Positions 34,171-45,843 of a stretch of DNA of 64,000 bases are shown here, piece by piece. Both the position numbers and the translations under genes were made by a program. Location: assembly GCA_963930775.1 (NCBI GenBank), contig OZ005690.1, positions 10,752,411-10,816,410 of the forward strand, given 5' to 3'. How positions within the stretch are numbered: position 1 is the first letter of the stretch; the number at the start of each line of letters is the position of its first letter. The notes beneath the pieces are model-generated. The model searched no databases, had not been told where the DNA came from, and saw nothing but the letters and a program-made list of their open reading frames with translations. The stretch comes from Cliona cf. orientalis (taxonomy: Eukaryota; Porifera; Demospongiae; Clionaida; Clionaidae).

Positions 34171-36593
34171 TCAGTAACTTGCTATTGGAGTATCACTGAC
34201 AGCTACTTGCTGTCTTGGTTTATTTCCACCGAGACCAGTCACTTCTTCATAAGTTACAGTAGCCATGTCTCCTCTGGTTGTAACAGTAGTGTTGATGTCA
34301 GTGGTACATGTTATTGTCAGTTGTTGAGGAGTGTGTTGCATGGAAATGTTGTAGATAGGGTTGGCTACCAAGTCATACTCTTCAGTGACACTGTATAAGA
34401 AAGAAAGAGAATAATAATATTATTATAACATTACTTAACCTAGTCCAATGGCCGACCCTTGTTTTTGAGTGGAGATATTGTAAACGGGGTTAGCTGCCAA
34501 GTCATACTCTTCAGTGACTCTGCATTAAGAAAGAGAAAAATAACGAATAACTATTGGAAGACTTAGAGAGGAAGGAAGCAGCACACATAGTAGCCAGTTC
34601 TGCCGAGATCGTTATCTACTTACTGATTTGTTGATGAAATTTTCACCTTAGTGCTTCGATCTTTCTCCTTTAGTAAACGCTTAATAAGAAACATATTGAT
34701 AAGTATTGATCCCACGCACACTACAACCAGCAGGAGATCAAGTCCTGCCCCAAGCCCAACAGTTAAATCACCACAGTTAGGAACTGTCTCGGATTTTGTT
34801 GTTGAAGTTGTGACGCAATTAGAGCTTATCAGATCAAGTGGAGTATTTGTCTGTATGTATGCATTGACACAGCACTGGTATGCCGTGCCTGGTAGTAATC
34901 CACTGACCTGGACCCTAGTGGTACTTGTACTAATGTTGGATACTCTCACTTCATGGATCTGCCTGTGATTAGATAGCGATGATGTTGTGCATGATAAGTA
35001 GTATCCATTGATATCTTCATTATTGAGACTAGACTGCTGCCCAGACCATTTTATCATCACTGAATTTGAATCTACTATCACGATAGAGATGTCTTGTAGT
35101 GGCTGAGAATTGTTGGCTATAAGCATGCTACGTTTTATTTCATGCCATTGGTCATCAATGCACATTTCCACATTACTTCTGTGAACATCACTTTTGTTGT
35201 TGATCCTGAGCTCCAGATCTCTGCATACTAAATATTAATTATTATTGATTGCAGCTATCTTTTGCATAATAGTTACCTTGTATGTATAAACTCCCGTTCA
35301 TGCCTCCCCTGGAGTTTGTTATGCTACATGTATAAGTCCCGGCTGCTTCTGATGACTTATCAACAATCCTCAACCTGTTCTCATAAGTAGCACTAGTTGT
35401 ATCTATGATGATCTGTGAGTGTTCATAAAGATCTTCCACGCTCAATCTGATATTCACATTGTCTTTTGACCAAGTAACATCTGTGGCTGGTCCACCAGTT
35501 GATATACAGGTGATGGTTCGACTTGTTCTATCATACTGAATAGATACATTAGTCACATTTCCTAAATAAATGAGTTCATATCAAATATATAAACAGCTCA
35601 GAGTCTTTGACTATAACAATAGTATATTGCAGACAATTTTTAGCGGGACATACCTTCATTTTCGAGGTAGATGCCAGCATAGAGGTGGTGAGTGTTATTA
35701 TTCCTATCCATCATTTCACAGTGGTAAATTCCTCTAGGTAACTCAGCACTGTTCGTAATGTTCAATCCCACAAGTTGGTTTCCCAAAGCAGTATACAGTG
35801 ATGGAGTGTTAGTTGTTGCTGATGATATTTTTGACCCATTTGGTAAGAACCAGCTTCCAGGAATATTGAACTCGTCATTTTTTCTATCAGTTGAACAAAA
35901 AAGCATCGCTCGTGTGCCATAATTCATTGCACGAATTAAAGTATTATTGGTTTCTTGGTTGGGTCCATACTCTAATTTGACTCCTAAAAATAGGCCAGTA
36001 AATTTAAAACATTTAATTTTTATCACTTGCTTTTAGTCCTTTCATAATATACCTTTACGTAAGCATTGTACACCAGCATTATCTGTACCTCTGCTCATAC
36101 CACAGTTGTGCCGAGGCAGACAATCTAATAAGTTGCTCTCTGATCCATTGCATCCCACATCATCCAGAGCAAAGAACAAAAGTGTACTAGGACCATACAA
36201 ATCTGGAGCTGACTGTGTATCAGTTATTGCTTCAGCACCTGATAATGTGATGCTCATGGAACACACCATAATGTAATCTACTAATAATAGCTTCAATACC
36301 TTCTTCTGAAAGCCCAAGTTGCCTGCAAACAACAGCAGCATCATTTACACCCCATTCATCATCACAGACTCTCCCCCACTGCTGATTTCTACAGACCTCC
36401 ACTCTTCCCTCTCGATAAATTAAATGCCTACCTCCACTCAAGCGAATATCACCATCTTCACAAGCTGAAATAAGATAGCTACACACTAGTAAAGTACCGA
36501 TCCAGAAAAAAAATTAATTTCTGCAGGCATACCTTGATTTGATGGCTGGATAATGATCAATATCCACACAAGAGCTACTGATAGTCGGCTCAT
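34171..36593 (-). CDS. SRCR-Ig-Ig-FN3-TM receptor, class B tail, complete
   Basis: Minus-strand exons 36593-36533, 36464-36300, 36238-36053, 35983-35654, 35561-35277, 35227-34624 and 34390-34171 splice to 1851 nt (616 aa). Leader [20 protein letters not shown] half 1 carries two extra residues (RHLIYREG). Ig1 and Ig2 have intact C-W-C cores; FN3 reads [15 protein letters not shown]; the helix starts [13 protein letters not shown] and contains an acidic residue. Tail: [14 protein letters not shown], then VTYEEV (ITIM-like), ending PIASY. An alternative terminal exon at 34435-34519 would replace this tail with one containing only NPVY. Head to head with the plus-strand locus at 38171. Type I receptor with a short signalling tail, inferred. 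Confidence 0.88.
34435..34519 (-). other. Alternative terminal exon 7a, class B
   Basis: Acceptor TGCAG, then [27 protein letters not shown] and TAA; phase fits the transmembrane exon ending at 34624. Shorter than the main tail and without YEEV. Use is predicted, not shown. Confidence 0.65.
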
Positions 36594-36689
36594 TGCAATA
36601 TCAAGGATGATTCACGGACCGTCAGTCAAAGATCTCTTCAAGATGACTTGATATTAATCAGAGCATGAAGTATAAAGCAGCTATTATTA

Positions 36690-37122
36690 GGCCACTCCAA
36701 ATGAGAACGTAGTTTCCCGTCCACCGCCCGCCTCTCTCTGATGCTACCGCTTCATTTGACCATTATGTCCATTATTTATGGTTGTAGCTAGCTAGGAGCA
36801 GTACTGCTTCATGAATTTGAAGCTAGCAACCCACGGTGATGTGTGTACTTACCTTGCTTTCATGATAATAATGCCCCTACTTGTCAAGGTGCTGCTATCA
36901 GCGCGCGCTAGCTAGCTAGCGGTAGCGCTGGCTAGGCCTAGCGCCTATAGGGCTAGCATCGTCTCCTTGTATGCACGTGCACAGTTGTGGGGTCAAGAAT
37001 TTTAATTATATTCATTGTGCTCATAATGATATTCATAATAATGGTTAATGGTAATGGGCGCCCGCCCGCATGTAAAATGCAGGAAGCCAGGACGGGAAAC
37101 TATATTCCCATTTGGAGTGGCC
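36690..37122. mobile_element. MITE with GGCCACTCC ends
   Basis: Ends GGCCACTCCAAATG...AGTTTCCCGTCC and complement, target repeat TTA (36687-36689 and 37123-37125). 433 bp, noncoding; PIF/Harbinger-like target. The related intergenic region near 26020 lacks it. Confidence 0.8.
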
Positions 37123-37281
37123 TTAACACTCCAGGTTCAATCTGCTTGTAGCTATCATGTTAATGAATGGACATAATTCAGCTTTTCTAGCAATTAAAAG
37201 CTAATCATAGCTTTACTTTTACAGTATCAAAAAGTATAATAGTTATGATTATGCTATATACAGTATACCAAATTATTGGCT

Positions 37282-37334
37282 TTGACTATCCTTTCACTTT
37301 ACAATATAGCTGTACTGTGTTTACTCACTGGCGG
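37282..37334 (-). promoter_or_regulatory. Upstream element of class B gene
   Basis: Inverted copy of the GTAAACACAGTACAGC / AAAGTGAAAGGATAGT pair, about 700 bp upstream of the ATG at 36593 (MITE between). Confidence 0.5.
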
Positions 37335-37717
37335 TATATGCTGTTAAAGTCACGATCACCCCTGTCTTATCATGTATGTAGAATGCACGATTATAGCTAC
37401 GTAGAAAGGATAATGTGTGTTGTTGATTCCATGATAGTAGTACTGATTTGTTGCTTAAATACACTGCTACAGCATGTGACATGCTCTATATTATTACATT
37501 TGTGCATGCATGGCTGACAATAATACTATAACTGTATGAGCATATAGTTATGTAATATACTTATAGCTAATCATAGTACTTTCTTTACTACAAACCAATG
37601 TTTAATACTTTATGCATTACAGTGTTATGCTAAGACTTATATAGTGTATGCATAGTAGTGCATGATGTGTATCTATGGTACAGGAAATTGAATACGCCGT
37701 ACACAACACATACCTGG

Positions 37718-37772
37718 TCCAATGAATAAACAGTGTTCAGGTATGTTATAAAGTGAAAGGACTACTGAATCA
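37718..37772 (+). promoter_or_regulatory. Upstream element of plus-strand locus
   Basis: CAATGAATAAACAGTGTTCAG then AAAGTGAAAGGACTACTGAA, about 400 bp before the ATG at 38171. Confidence 0.5.
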
Positions 37773-38170
37773 GTAAAAGCTACTAGTATATTATACTATA
37801 GCTAATTTGGCACACAGTTGCTAACAGTGTAATCATAACTGTAAAGTGAATGTATTATACCTCCATGTTTTTTTATACAGTGAAGCTGTGAATCGTCTAA
37901 ATTTTTGTGAGCTGCTTGCTACGTAAATGTATATATTCAGAGAAACGGAATCACTCATCAACACAGTAGCTCAATATCAGCAGATTGAATCAAAGTGTAT
38001 CATAATGGGAGTTAAAACAACTAGCTAATCATAACAATAATATTATCAATACAGTAGTCATTGGCTTTTCTTTTATGCTGTGATATATAATAGTACATAG
38101 TATACTATTTGAAATCTTAGACTCAGTTCAGTCAATGATCAGATTCTGAAGTATCCAGTTCGAAATCGCT

Positions 38171-41100
38171 ATGAACCTACTATCAATAGCTCTATTTATG
38201 TGGATATTGATTCTTATCATCCAGCCATCAGATCAAGGTATGCCTGCAGTCTGCTGTTTAACTTTGGTCAAAATTGCTAACGTGACACTGTCACATGATG
38301 ATCTTGTTTTAGTTTGTGAAGATGGTGATATTCGCTTGAGTGGAGGTAGGCATTATCGAGAGGGAAGAGTGGAGGTCTGTAGAAACCAGCAGTGGGGGAG
38401 AGTCTGTGATGATGAATGGGATGAAAATGATGCTGCTGTTGTATGCAGGCAACTGGGACTTTCAGAAGAAGGTAGACCTATTTCAAAAATAAATTCCATG
38501 AGCATCATAATAATCTTTATTATCAGGTGCTGAAGCAATAATTAATGGGCATGAGTCAACTCCAGATTGGTATACTCCTAGTACACTTTTGTTTTTTGCT
38601 CTTGATGATGTGGGATGCAATGGATCAGAGAGCAACATATTAGATTGTCGGCCTCAGCACAACTGTGCACGTGGTGAGAATAGTGCAGAAGACGCTGGTG
38701 TACATTGCTTACGTAAAGGTATGGATGACCAGATTATTATACTAGAAAGATGATAATCATCATGCGGGGCGAGCCTTCGCTCATGGCACGATCAGGTGTT
38801 ACTGTATTAAACATTTAAATTTTAAGTGACTGCAAACTCTACCACCCTTAGGCTACTGTATGCCATTTAGATGCCACTCTAGCCCAGTAGCAGTGCCAAT
38901 TAAAGCACACAGAACAGTAGTAGTTTCAGGCTCTTGTCTGAGATCATGGCACAATTCTTGCCTATCTAGCCGCGGTTACAGTTCAATTCTTTTTGTGCCA
39001 TGATCTCAGTACAGTAGTTGGTCAAGCATCCAAACTGGAGCAGTTAGCACAGGCTCTCTGTCTGATCACAGCATCATTCTTTATATACGTCATTTTAGCT
39101 ATCTCTTACTGCGAGTCTATGGCTCCAACTCAACATGAACAAGTGACTCTGGTCGTATGCTGCTCAATAGTTAGTCTCGTGGAGCCAGACCCCTATGCGC
39201 GGGGAGGGTCTGGCTCCGCGAGACTACTCGATAGTGTGCTCAATGAAGCAGTCTTTGAGCCCACGCTAGCGCACTGCAGTCAGTCAGCGCGAGCACCATG
39301 GCTAACGATTCTGGCGTGCCGAGCCTAGCTTCATTCCTCTGCATAAATGACGACCTTTAGAGAGGTCACGATCTAACATTAATACGCGCGCTAAATCATT
39401 CATAGTGATGATGTAATGCACAAGCATATTGCGCATGCGCTATGAGCACGTGGACGACGTATCGCTACATACATACATAGATACATACATACATAGGTAC
39501 AGCGAATTCGCCATATGTTACTCTTGTATTCGGGGCTCGCTCAGGCTCGCCCCGAATTAATAAATTCATTATGGGTCAATTATTTTAGGAGTCAAACTGG
39601 AGTATGATCACAAGCAAAAAAGCAATAACACTTTAATTACAGCGAATGGCACACAAGAGGAAGAAAAGGTGCTATTTTGTTCAACTGATAAAGAAAATTT
39701 TAATGATGAGTTCAGTGTTCCTGGAAGCTGGTTCTTACCAAATGAGACAAAAATATCTACAAAACCTATGAATCAATCACTTCATATTATAGTGGGAAGC
39801 GAAACTGTGGGATTGAACATTACAAATAATGCTGAGTTACCTAGTGGGATCTACCACTGTGAGATGATGGACAGAGATAATGTCACTCACCACCTCTACG
39901 CTGGCATTTACACTGAAGATGAAGGTATAATAAAATTAATATAATATTTAGCTCAATGTCGACGTCATACATTGAGCTAAAAATGATACTATTATGGCCT
40001 AATGGTTAGATACATGCATGGTTTGTGAAGCTTGTCAATGATGTGAATTTAATAATATAGGAAATGTGACTAACGTATCTGTTCAGTATGATAGAACAAG
40101 TCAAACCATCACCTGTACATCAACTGGTGGACCAGCCACAGATGTTACTTGGTCAAAAGATAACGTAAATATCAGATTGACTATGGGAGGTCTTTATGAA
40201 CACTCACAGATCATCATAAATACAACTAGTGCTACTTATGAGAACAGGCTGAGGATTGTTGACAAGTCATCAGAAGCAGCCGGGAATTACACCTGTAGCA
40301 TAGCAAACTCCAGGGGAGGTATGAATGGGAGTTTATACATACAAGGTAATTATTCACTGGACCAAAAGTAAGATTTTCTTTATGTCGTGCTTACCAAAAC
40401 ATGAGCTTTCCGACACTTGTTTGGTAGAGGATAGGGCAGAGTTTTTGTAAAATAAATGAAATGTGTAGAAAATTTTGCCCTATCCTACATATTTCCTACA
40501 TACATGAAATCTGATTTTTTTATTTAGTGATTATGCATAAGGTAGCTGTCACGATTGAATTCATCAAAATTCAGAAACGTTCTATATTATACATTAATTT
40601 TTTTCACAGACAGCTCACGGCATGCATGCATGTAAAGTATTATGTGTGCAAGGGCAAAATTATTATTATGTACACAATAATGTTCAGTGTGCAGAGATAT
40701 GAAGTTCAGAGTTAACATTGCCAGCAGTGGTGATGAAGGAAATGTCAACACAGTGGAGGTGTGTATTGACGATCAGTGGCACAAAGCAACAGCAAAAAAT
40801 TAATAATAAACAATTCTCCATCACCACAAAACATCTCTGTCCAAAAAAATTTTATTTCAATGATAATAATTTGGTCCCATGCTGAGCAGTCTATTCCCAA
40901 CGATAAAAACATTAGTGAATATAGCGTACTTTGTATAACTTATTGTTGCTGATACTGTAACAGAGATTGTTTCAACAGAAGCTGCATATGTTACAAAATT
41001 TACAGATCTTGAGGGAGAGTTTACACCAACAAGAAATGAATTTGCATCAAGTCATCATGATTGCTCATGTGCTGGACTAGGAATTGGCCTAGGTGTAGCT

Positions 41101-41516
41101 TGTCTACTTAGCCTACTGGTGGGATCAATAGTGGGATTCATAGTTAGTAAGACAATGTCATGCACAAACTGTTTAAAGCATGACTCTACAACACAAGGAA
41201 ACACAAAAAGGTGCGATATTATTTCACACAATAATCAGTCCATTCTTTCTCATTGAGCCATGTGTGGCATTTATTTATTCTCTCTTTCTTATTATGCAGC
41301 ATCACTAAAGAGTATAATTTGGAGGCCAACCCCACTTATAATAATATCTCTATGCAATGCACCCCACAACAAGGGATGATTACCACTAGCACTACTGTAG
41401 CTACCACAGCCAGAGAAGATGCAGCTGCTGCAGACTATGAAGAAGTGAGTAACATTCATGATAATAATATGCCAAGTACTCCCATAACAGCAAGTCAGTC
41501 GGCTACAGACGTTTGA
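38171..41516 (+). pseudogene. SRCR-Ig-FN3 receptor with class B-like tail, FN3 deleted
   Basis: Exons 38171-38237, 38313-38471, 38527-38718, 39589-39924 and 40061-40345 are open (leader, SRCR, Ig1, Ig2). The FN3 exon starts at 40688 but stops at about 40803 after a small insertion in an A-rich run. Most of the FN3 core (IHEVRV to NTPLDL in paralogues) is absent: sequence jumps from VLCIT directly to a juxtamembrane segment (DTVTEIVSTEAA). The helix ([12 protein letters not shown]) and end exon 41300-41516 follow: NPTY in place of NPIY and DYEEV, a class B-like tail on the plus strand. A composite insertion (about 38762-39556) enlarges the third intron. Likely non-functional as a receptor; a soluble SRCR-Ig product is conceivable. 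Confidence 0.75.
38762..39556. mobile_element. Composite inverted-repeat insertion in intron
   Basis: Bounded by CGGGGCGAGCCT and GGCTCGCCCCG, absent from the same intron of paralogues. Internal hairpins: AGATCATGGCACAATTCTTG pairing with ...GTGCCATGATCTCA (about 38940-39009), and TAGTCTCG(T)GGAGCCAGACCC with its complement (39172-39226). Exact ends and target duplication unclear. Confidence 0.55.
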
Positions 41517-42264
41517 AGAAAAGTTAATATACTGATAGAAAGGAGTTACAGATAACAATTGCTGCATAAAAATTGTATGATTAAATTTTGTGAATCAGCT
41601 AGTATTAATGATTTTGAAAACAGCATGAAATTTCTTGTTTTGTGTAGCATGTGGTAAAGCATGCTAACTATAATTACTCCCAGTTCTTAATCAGTATGCT
41701 TGTAGCTATCGTATTAATGAGTGATTCAGTTTCTTAAAGCTAATCAAGGCTTTAGTACTGTATAGAAAACTATAATAATGGTTATTAATATGATTACGTA
41801 TATTATTATTATGCTGTATGAATTACTATCGGCTTTGGCTGATTCAATAACCCTTTCACTTTACAACATACCGGGTAGCTGCACTGTCACAGTGTTTACT
41901 CATTGATATGTTGCAATTGTGTACACCACCCTGTACCTTTCATACAGAATACACTAAACGCACGCATGGAACCGTGTTATAGTATACATGTGTTCAAAAT
42001 CATTTTTTGTTTGTGAGAGCATCCAATCGACAGTCATGCACAGACAGACATAATACAATGTCATGTTTGAATACTGCATACCAGTAAGATTCTTTCCATT
42101 TAAACATGGAGCAATAAGAAAAGCGAATAAGTCTAATCCTAAAAGCCTCTGCCAGTGGAAGGTGATATAGAATTTCAGCTGTCCCTACTGTAATAATAAT
42201 ATTTCTGGTAAATTTTCCATTACATATTATTATGGAAAATATCCTCCACAGCTAGTGCAGTGTA
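41517..42264. other. Intergenic with orphan upstream region
   Basis: From about 41690 to 41915 the sequence resembles the upstream region of minus-strand class B genes (element complement at 41840-41910), but no class B gene lies beneath it. No ORF. Confidence 0.55.
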
Positions 42265-43543
42265 TGGCATTCCAACACTGACAAAATTGGCAAGCTCAAA
42301 TATATGGTCAAACTTGAGTCAGATATATGGTCAAACTCAAATATGTGGTCAAATTGTTGCCTATATATGGTCAAAGCCAAATATATGGTCAAATTTTATA
42401 TGATCAAACTCAAATACATGGTCAAACGAAAGTTATGGTCATTTTTCCCATATATGGTCAAACATGCAGCAAATATATGGTCAAAATTTAAGAAAATCCC
42501 CTTACATAATAGTCACGGATATGACGTATCTATTAGTTAATTGGACCGACGTGACGTCAACAGAATCCGCGTTCGCGAATAAAATTCGCGATCGCGCGCA
42601 CAAACGTACACTCACGATCCTTACCTTATGTAGTCTCGTTCACGGACCCACTCCCTTTAGGGCGGAGTCTGGGGACTTGACCATTTCCTACGTGGGAGGG
42701 CTGGTGCACGAGACTAGGTACAATCGGATATAATTTGTATTAAAGCAGTATGGTAAGCATGAATGAAACTACTAGGTAGCTATTCATGTTCTATAATATA
42801 TCCTTCTGTACCTGGTGTGTCTCAACTTAGTCTCGAAACCAGACCGCTCCCACCGCAGCGTTCAGGATGAACGCGCGTTCATCCAGAAAGAACTGAACGC
42901 TGCGGTGGGAGCGGTCTGGTTTCGAGACTAGTCTTACCTGGGCTAGCCTTATCCCCAGGCACTCTCTCGATCTCCCAGTATTTATTATGAAAGATAGAGA
43001 GGGCCTGGGGACACGGCTAGCTCAGCTAATTTCATTCATACTTACCTTATAATGTCCGATTGTACCTATATAGTCCCGCGCGCCAGCCCTACGAAGTAGG
43101 GATTGTAGCGCGAGCGAGATGGCCAAATCCCCAGACTCCGCCCCAGAGGGGGCGGGTCCATGAACGAGACTACATAGCGGGTAAAGGATCGTTTGTGCGG
43201 GCGATCGCGAATTTTATTCGCAAACGCGGATTCTGGCTGTGATTCTGTTGACGTCACGTCGGTCCAATTAACTAATAGATACGTCATATCCGTGACTATT
43301 ATGTAAGGGGATCTTCTTGAATTTTGACCATATATTTGCTTCATGTTTGACCATATATGGGGGAAATGACCATAACTTTTGTTTAACCATATATTTGAGT
43401 TTGATCATATAAAATTTGACCATATATTTGGCTTTAACCATATATAGGCAACATTTTGACCACATATTTGAGTTTGACCATATATCTGACTCAAGTTTGA
43501 CCATATATTTGAGCTTGCCAATTTTGTCAGTGTTGGAATGCCA
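42265..43543. mobile_element. Foldback element with satellite arms, TA target
   Basis: Ends TGGCATTCCAACACTGAC and complement, flanked by TA (42263-42264, 43544-43545), as in Tc1/mariner-type insertions. Inverted arms run about 500 bp. The outer part of each arm is a tandem array of units like ATATATGGTCAAAC; inner parts contain GACGTGACGTCAAC and a TAGTCTCG...CGAGACTA block. The spacer contains a separate perfect hairpin (42828-42930). No transposase. Confidence 0.75.
42828..42930. repeat. Perfect 37-bp hairpin with nested palindrome
   Basis: Arms 42828-42864 and 42894-42930 pair fully, beginning TAGTCTCGAAACCAGACC. The 29-nt loop itself contains the perfect palindrome GGATGAACGCGCGTTCATCC. 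Confidence 0.9.
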
Positions 43544-43740
43544 TAGCAGTGGCTGTCCCATGCAGCTAGTCCCCATGCAAATAATCATTCCAGTGTTTTC
43601 AACAGCACTGCCAGTAGAGTCAACCAATCAGATTCTCTAGCCCACTGCTTCCTGTCCTCGGCAACAAGTTTGTGATTCCATTACAATCATTACATCATTC
43701 CTTTTTTACATAAGTATTGTGCTGCAGTTCATGGTCATAG

Positions 43741-44103
43741 CAGGAGCATATGAGCCGCCCGAAGGGCGGGGAAGGAGCGTCCGACTACCGTAGGGTTGGC
43801 TGTACTATGTGTTAGGCGAAGTCCTTAAGGCTACACTTCCTTATTTGGAACGTGCAGCTGGTGTGGTGCATAGCAGGTTACTTTTGTACAAGCCACACTG
43901 TACTAGCTAATTGACTTAGTCTGTAGTGTGGTTGTAGACTGTGTACTACGGGCGGTGCTATCACTATGGAGCTTAACCAATGGAAATACCCTGCAGCTGG
44001 CCACTCCATATAAGGTCAAGCATTGCTAATGAACTTCGCCTAACACATCTGACACGCAGTCGGACGCTCCTTCGCCGCCCTTCGGGCGGCTCATATGCTC
44101 CTG
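43741..44103. mobile_element. hAT-like MITE
   Basis: Inverted ends CAGGAGCATATGAGCCGCCC and complement, target repeat GTCATAG (43734-43740, 44104-44110). 363 bp. Each end carries a further small hairpin CCGCCC-GAA-GGGCGG. Confidence 0.8.
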
Positions 44104-44554
44104 GTCATAGTAATTATAATAATAATATTATATTGGTGTGTAGAAAGAAAAACGTTGATGATTCCATGATATGTGTGCAGTACTCACTACAGCATTTGAA
44201 CATGCACTATACTATGTTCATGCAGGCATGCATGAGTTACTGATCATAATAATATAATTGTCATAATAATATAATTATACTATTAAATTTTGTTCTACTT
44301 ACAGACTGAGTACTTATACACTCGCATAATAGTTTAACAAACCAATGTTTGGACTACATGCATGCACTGTCATTTAACACTCATTCCAGGGTTGAACAAC
44401 AGCAGCTGCCACCCCATGTGCTAAGTCTTATGTATAACTCTACTGCTTCCCCATAAGGGGGAATGAGTGATTGGTAGTACTGCAGGAGCCACTCCCCCAT
44501 TAGTGCCAAACAGCCATGGGGCCGCACGGCCCCAGCAAATAATAATGCAGCCAC

Positions 44555-45010
44555 AATACAGTCAATACAGCAATACAGCCAATACAGCCAATACAGCCAA
44601 TACAGCCAATACACAATATTATTGATATTCAGCACATTGCCAGCCAGCAACATAACATTGTACTACTTTTAGAATATAGTTGTAACAAATACTGTGATCT
44701 GATTGGACACTCAGAGGTCTCTATTTCTCATAGAGACCTACAAGTTTTCATAGAGACCTACAAGTTCTCATAGAGACCTACAAGTTTCATAGAGACCTAC
44801 AAGTATAGCCAAGGGCAAAGAAAGATGCATACTGCAACAGTAGCCTAGTCCTCAGGTCAACTACCACGTAGAGACCTCGTCCAATGGTCTCTACGCTTTT
44901 AAGAGACCCTCAGGCCCTTAGTAGCACCCTCGCTTCGCTCGGGATGCTACAGCCTCGGGTCTTCGGGTCTCTTAAAATGCGTAGAGACCTTGGATTTGGT
45001 CTCTAACTAT
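44555..45010. repeat. Minisatellites and foldback tract
   Basis: AATACAGCC repeated several times at about 44564-44612; four ~20-bp units of CATAGAGACCTACAAGT at about 44728-44804; then inverted GGTCTCTACGCTTTTAAGAG / CTTAAAATGCGTAGAGACC arms (about 44875-45000) around a TAGCA...TGCTA hairpin. No gene. Confidence 0.7.
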
Positions 45011-45843
45011 TATATAGGAACCCGTTTGCATGAGCATTCATGAAGGCAATATAATATAGATACAGCTATGCTTGCATAGAACTGGGAGTGTATGTCAGCG
45101 ACATCCCCAGAGTGGCCAAGAGAAACAAAATAAACAAATAAATAATAAAAGAATGGGGGAGTGAGTGCAATGCCCCTGCAGTTGTCACGCCCGAAGGCGG
45201 AGAATAAGAAACATAAATCAGAAAAGAGATAAACAAATAAAATACTAGTGTATACTACTTGTCAACTCACCCGCATCCAAGTCCTAGTAATCATGAGATC
45301 ATGGGTGGGTGGGCTGGGGAAGAAGATTCAAAAATTCACTCACTGCACAGTATATCTCACTCAGTAGTAGCACGAGGCGGTTATGGTGCCACGCATGCGC
45401 AGCAGTCCTTGACTGACTCCACCTTGTTACCGCCTACCACGGGAGTGGCCCCTTCCAGTACGTGTTAACTGTATCTAAAGATACTTTAAATACTATGCTA
45501 AGCACATGCATAATTATAATATTATTATAGCAGTGTGCATAATATTATGTATTTATGATAAGGATATTATATGCCGTACATAGCATAGGTACCTGGTCCA
45601 ATGAGTAAACACTATGCAGGTATGATGTAAAGTGAAAGGACTACTGAATTGTTTAGCACACAGAGTAACCATAACCATGATTAAAAGTGAATGTATACTC
45701 AGAAAAACAGAATAATAATTAAACACGATAGCCACAAGCAGATTGAACTGGGAGTTAAAACAGTATGTAGCCAATGACATAGTGATTTACGCTGTGTTGT
45801 ATCTAATCAGCTTGTCAGTCACAGAACTATCTGTGAAATTGCA
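45011..45843. other. Upstream region of receptor gene
   Basis: No supported ORF. Contains the conserved upstream element at about 45597-45650. Confidence 0.45.
45597..45650 (+). promoter_or_regulatory. Upstream element of receptor gene
   Basis: CCAATGAGTAAACACTATGC then AAAGTGAAAGGACTACTGAA, about 200 bp before the ATG at 45844. Confidence 0.55.

Larger units (their letters stand above)
36594..38170. other. Divergent intergenic region
   Basis: Head-to-head spacer with the upstream element inverted at about 37282-37334 and forward at about 37718-37772, plus a MITE at 36690-37122. No ORF supported. Confidence 0.6.

Noticed and set aside
39172-39226. Hairpin considered as a tRNA or structured RNA
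   Set aside because: A single long stem with no cloverleaf, anticodon arm or CCA context; matches other TAGTCTCG hairpins.
42304-42540. ORF rich in W, M, V and K repeats
   Set aside because: Product of the ATATATGGTCAAAC satellite, mirrored at 43268-43627.
44728-44810. Direct repeats resembling a CRISPR array
   Set aside because: Units are adjacent without unique spacers, in a eukaryotic context; minisatellite.
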